This document shows, one piece after another, positions 60,600 to 64,000 of a stretch of 64,000 nucleotides of DNA. The translations under genes and the position numbers were made by a program. A model generated the notes under the pieces. That model made no database searches. It had not been told where the DNA came from and saw only the letters and a program-made list of their open reading frames with translations. Position 1 is the stretch's first letter. Every line of letters starts with the position of its first letter. This DNA is from Pogostemon cablin (lineage: Eukaryota; Streptophyta; Magnoliopsida; Lamiales; Lamiaceae). The stretch is taken from contig CM042957.1 of NCBI GenBank assembly GCA_023678885.1, positions 2,061,648-2,125,647 of the forward strand, written 5' to 3'.

Positions 60600-61590
60600 T
60601 TAAACACTAACAATACATAGAGTATAATATAATTGGAAAGAGACCATAAGATTTTACACAAGTATTTGCCTTTAAATTAAGTATTTACGATTATACCTTA
60701 CATTAAACCTGTAAACCGTAGAGGTGCAACCCATAATTACCCTAAAATTAATATAAATTATAAATTACAATAATATAATATTAATATTATATGTTCATAT
60801 ATCATAAATACTTCATTTAATTTTTTATAGATTAACGAAAAAAAAAACTCCTAAAAGAATAAAAGATAAATAAATTATAAAACTAAAATAATAATATTTC
60901 ATTTGGATACCTGATCAGATGTATAAAAGAATTTGTTTACTTTTCAACAAGTTCACACCTAAACACCCTAATATATCGATTATCATTTATAGTATAAAAT
61001 ATTATTTTTAAAAGAATAAATTATTCTTCTTACAAATAAAAAATATTTTTTCTGTGTCGCACTTAATTTCACCAACATTGTGGATATAAAATTTGATAAA
61101 AGTTACTATTTGATTAATTTTATTTACTCTAATTCTAAGAGTATTGTGATATTTTTAAATAATAAATAAATAAATGTAAAATATGTTAGGTACGTGGGAT
61201 AAATATTTTTTTAAATTAAGATGACTTTTTAAAATTATAAGACATTAATGTGATGTTTTATTTTTCAAGGGATAAAAAAATAACGAAAAGAGTAATACTT
61301 TTTACATCCTATTTCATATAATCTGAATTTTTATATTCTTCTGCGGGTAGAGTTAATATTTGTGTCATGGAGTAGTATATATATATATGGATATTCACCT
61401 AGACCATTTAATTAAGTATAATTATATTTGTGTTTTGTTGACCTTTGAAAGTAATTGAATGATGGTTTTATTTCCTCATTTAGAATACGTATCTTATACG
61501 GTGGCTAATTGGATGGTAACGAGTTGGGAATTCTTTCATTTTATTTTTTAATTTCTTCTTTCGATATTATATTTATAGGAATTGCTATTA
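60600..61590. other. AT-rich intergenic DNA
   Basis: No gene. The part 61050-61290 weakly resembles the interior of the Stowaway element at 58412-58674 (GTATTGTGATATTTTTA, AATAAATAAAT and GTTAGGTA blocks) and may be a decayed relative. Confidence 0.4.
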
Positions 61591-61594
61591 AGAC

Positions 61595-61870
61595 AAATCC
61601 TCTTGTGAGACATTACATATGTGAGACGGTTTGTGAAACTGTTAAAGTATGTCTATTATATAGATAAAATATGCTTAATTGTTATTAAAATATGTTTTCT
61701 AAAATATGATAAATGATGAATTAAAGTATAATTTTCAGATGTTATAACATGATTTACTATTAAAATACTTTAACTATAAATAAACATATTTTATTTACAT
61801 ACTTTAGCAATAGTCAATTCATCTCACAATCGTCTCACAAAAAACCTGTCTCACAAGAGAGTTTCTCATT
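61595..61870. repeat. Dispersed repeat with GAGAC/GTCTC ends, copy 2
   Basis: Colinear with 12680-12978: GTGAGACGGTTTGTGA, TATTATATAGATAAAATATG, GATGAATTAAAGTATAATTTT, then CTCACAATCGTCTCACAAAA. Noncoding. Confidence 0.6.
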
Positions 61871-62027
61871 ATTAAAGGTGTTGATTAAATAAGCAATTGG
61901 GACACTCGATTAGCGACTTGTCATATCATCAAATTGAATGATTAGTTTAATTTTCCTATTTTTACGTGTGATTTTTTCATTTTTGATTGACACTTATTAC
62001 AAACTATAACGTTTTCATAATGAAATA

Positions 62028-62120
62028 CTACATCCGTCCCATCTTTATTGCTACTTTTGACTGCAAAAAGCTCTCACAGAAGCTATAGTAAAAGTAACAA
62101 TAAAGATGAGACGGAGGGAG
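62028..62120. mobile_element. Very short Stowaway element (93 bp)
   Basis: TA|CTACATCCGTCCCATCTTTA and TAAAGATGAGACGGAGGGAG|TA form inverted arms of more than 30 bp with a short loop; the TA duplication is present. It would fold into a nearly complete hairpin. Confidence 0.85.
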
Positions 62121-62124
62121 TATG

Positions 62125-63210
62125 TTACAATATTCTTTAATTTCCGAAAGTATTATTCTTTAATTTTAGTGTTACTTTTTTAAATTAATGCTGAATTGTT
62201 AACGTTTTAAAAGAGTTGTATTTGTCACTAATTCAATATACAATAGTAATAATATTACTCTATTGAAAATTTGTTAGATTTATCAACTAATTAATCGAGA
62301 TTAGAAAATTCAGAGATATGTCTTGTGACAAGTACCAAGTACAATTATGGTCCCTTGTGAAATTAAATTATGTTCGTGACTAGCTTAATATGCATTTATT
62401 TTTAATTATTATTTTGAAAACATGTAAGATTAAAAATTCATGTAACTAGTGTTAAGTTTATAAGCCATTTGAAACAGTTAGACAAAGTTATTACACAAAT
62501 AATCATACTTTCTCTAAAAATAAATAAATAAACGAAATATATTAAAGAGTTTCTTAGATTCCACATATATGTATTAATTCTTCTAAAGAAAAAGGTTCAA
62601 TGTCATAATTTACGATGCAAGATGCGCATCGACACATATAATGTCATAATCCATTATGAAAGTTCAAAAAGTTTTTTCCAAAAGTTAAAAAAGAATCACA
62701 TAATTAACCCCATGATTATATTTGGTAAGTACGTATATTAATAATACTATTAAACAATCAAAATTCACAAAATGATTATTTTATATTCATTGATAAAATA
62801 TAATTAAAGGTTGGTCGGAACTCGGAGCCATGCAAAGTGCTTAATAAAATACTCAAGTCAAAAAGAAATTTAAAAAATGTCACTTGAGTATATAATTTTG
62901 TCAGATTTAATTATGTCAAAATTTTCTATACAATTGTATACAATATTATCATTTCAACTATATATAAGTACTTAGTAATTATAATCTATTTTTAGAATTT
63001 ATTTTATTTTTTTAGAAGATTTATCATTAATTTAACTATTTAAAATTAAATTGATGATCACTTCAAAGATTAACAAATATAATACCATTTACCTTTTTAG
63101 CTTATGATTTATCGTTTGTCCTAAGATTTAGTTTTTTCAATAAAATTAAATAGGTCAATTTAAATGTGCATTCATATATCTAAATCTATAAGAGATTTAT
63201 TCTTTGTATG
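62125..63210. other. AT-rich intergenic DNA, nothing recognised
   Basis: No coding potential or repeat borders seen. Confidence 0.5.
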
Positions 63211-63214
63211 TATA

Positions 63215-63490
63215 ACAGAATCATATTTTGGGATACTAACATTATAAACATTAAATCAGATACGGGTGATACAACGAGGTCGAATATAGTGTTGATGTGT
63301 CCTATGCTGGGGTTTCGATATCCAATACGTGATATGACGATAATATCGAACGTGATGCTGGTATCCTGTGTCGGTTATCCGACACCTTAAAAGACACTAA
63401 ATTATTAAACAATAAAATAAAGATGTGAGATTATTTTGATCAAAAATAATCATTTGGATAGAAATGATGGGAAGTTAATTTGAAAATAAT
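63215..63490. repeat. Dispersed repeat family D, copy 2
   Basis: Shares ordered blocks with 57890-58215: GATACTAACATTATA, GATAATATCGAACGTGATGCTGG, GGTATCCTGTGTCGG and TTTTGATCAAAAATAATCATTTGGATA. The 60-codon open frame inside it is not supported as a gene. Confidence 0.5.
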
Positions 63491-63494
63491 TTCC

Positions 63495-64000
63495 AATTTT
63501 ATGTAATTCCTAACTTGGCCTTTCTCCGTGTAATTACATTGAAATAGAATTTTATAAGTCCAACAAAATCTACTAACATCAAAACTCTTTCTAAAAAAAA
63601 TCAAGAAAGATTAATGATTTAGCCTAAAAGGACGCTTGTTATTATAATATTAATTATATTAACACAATTGTCTGATTTGCCCCACACGCATTAACTTATG
63701 ATCAATTTGATAAGGTACACGTAAAATAATTAATACTGCTTAATTTTTATGTCACCAAATGTCACGTTTCTAATTAGACACATCTATTACAAATTTCAAC
63801 CTTTAGTGCTACGGACGCTCGTATATCTTATTTTGTAGGTTAAATATATAACATCATAACTTTATAATAAATTTGCATGGTAATACGTGATACGATTAAA
63901 TTAATAATCGTGTATGATAATTTAGAGGTAGCATAACATATTTGATAAGTGAAAGTAATTAGTGTGTAAATGAACATACGGAGATTGGGTAATTGGGTGA
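63495..64000. other. AT-rich right edge, nothing recognised
   Basis: No gene or repeat identified up to the window end. Confidence 0.5.

Noticed and set aside
1..64000. tRNA and rRNA genes
   Set aside because: No cloverleaf-type or rRNA-like sequence was noticed by eye; a dedicated scan was not possible, so absence is not proven.

Overview
The window is nuclear DNA from a flowering plant, most likely a eudicot. Its protein-coding genes are split into many short exons with GT-AG introns of plant size. It contains a plant-specific GOLDEN2-LIKE transcription factor and many plant transposons: Stowaway/mariner elements, Mutator-type foldback elements, Helitron ends and LTR retroelements with a tRNA-Asp-type primer site. 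An asterid is possible, but the sequence does not prove it. Nothing prokaryotic or viral was seen beyond retroelement remnants.

Layout. 1-1400: the 3' part of an LTR, its primer-binding site and a stop-riddled gag of a retroelement that begins outside the window. 2601-6698 (minus): cytosolic cysteinyl-tRNA synthetase with all nine exons, but two reading-frame breaks and an altered HIGH motif. 7000-25000: a transposon-rich block with Helitron 3' ends, palindromic elements, Stowaway elements, a Mutator-type element with a perfect 9-bp target duplication, a large palindrome, families of AT-rich repeats, and a mariner transposase interrupted by one stop codon, followed by 240-bp tandem repeats. 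24759-25665 (minus): fragments of an unrecognised gene. 26274-29125 (plus): a COP9 signalosome subunit 1 (CSN1/FUS6) copy whose last exon is broken. 30185-31435: a second Mutator-type element. 32028-33345 (minus): remnants of an unrecognised gene next to a truncated LTR. 34419-39438 (minus): intact DCAF13/SOF1, 17 exons, 452 aa. 40577-49064 (minus): intact RPN1, 25 exons, 894 aa. 50233-52872 (minus): GOLDEN2-LIKE regulator with a short N-terminus and a probable upstream leader exon near 54.4 kb. 54960-56495: a solo LTR with a clean 5-bp duplication, inserted into a Stowaway element. 56.7-64 kb: AT-rich intergenic DNA with small transposons and one possible organelle-derived patch.

The host genes do not form an operon. 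They are housekeeping functions (tRNA charging, CSN/CUL4 ubiquitin biology, ribosome biogenesis, proteasome) plus a chloroplast-development regulator. Two intact long genes (42 exons in all, no frame error) lie in the same window as two copies of normally essential genes (CARS, CSN1) that are broken. This argues that the breaks are real and that these copies are decaying, perhaps as duplicates left by an older genome or segment duplication; that last step is inference.

All exon boundaries were read by eye from splice consensus, frame continuity and remembered family sequences. No alignment or transcript data were available.
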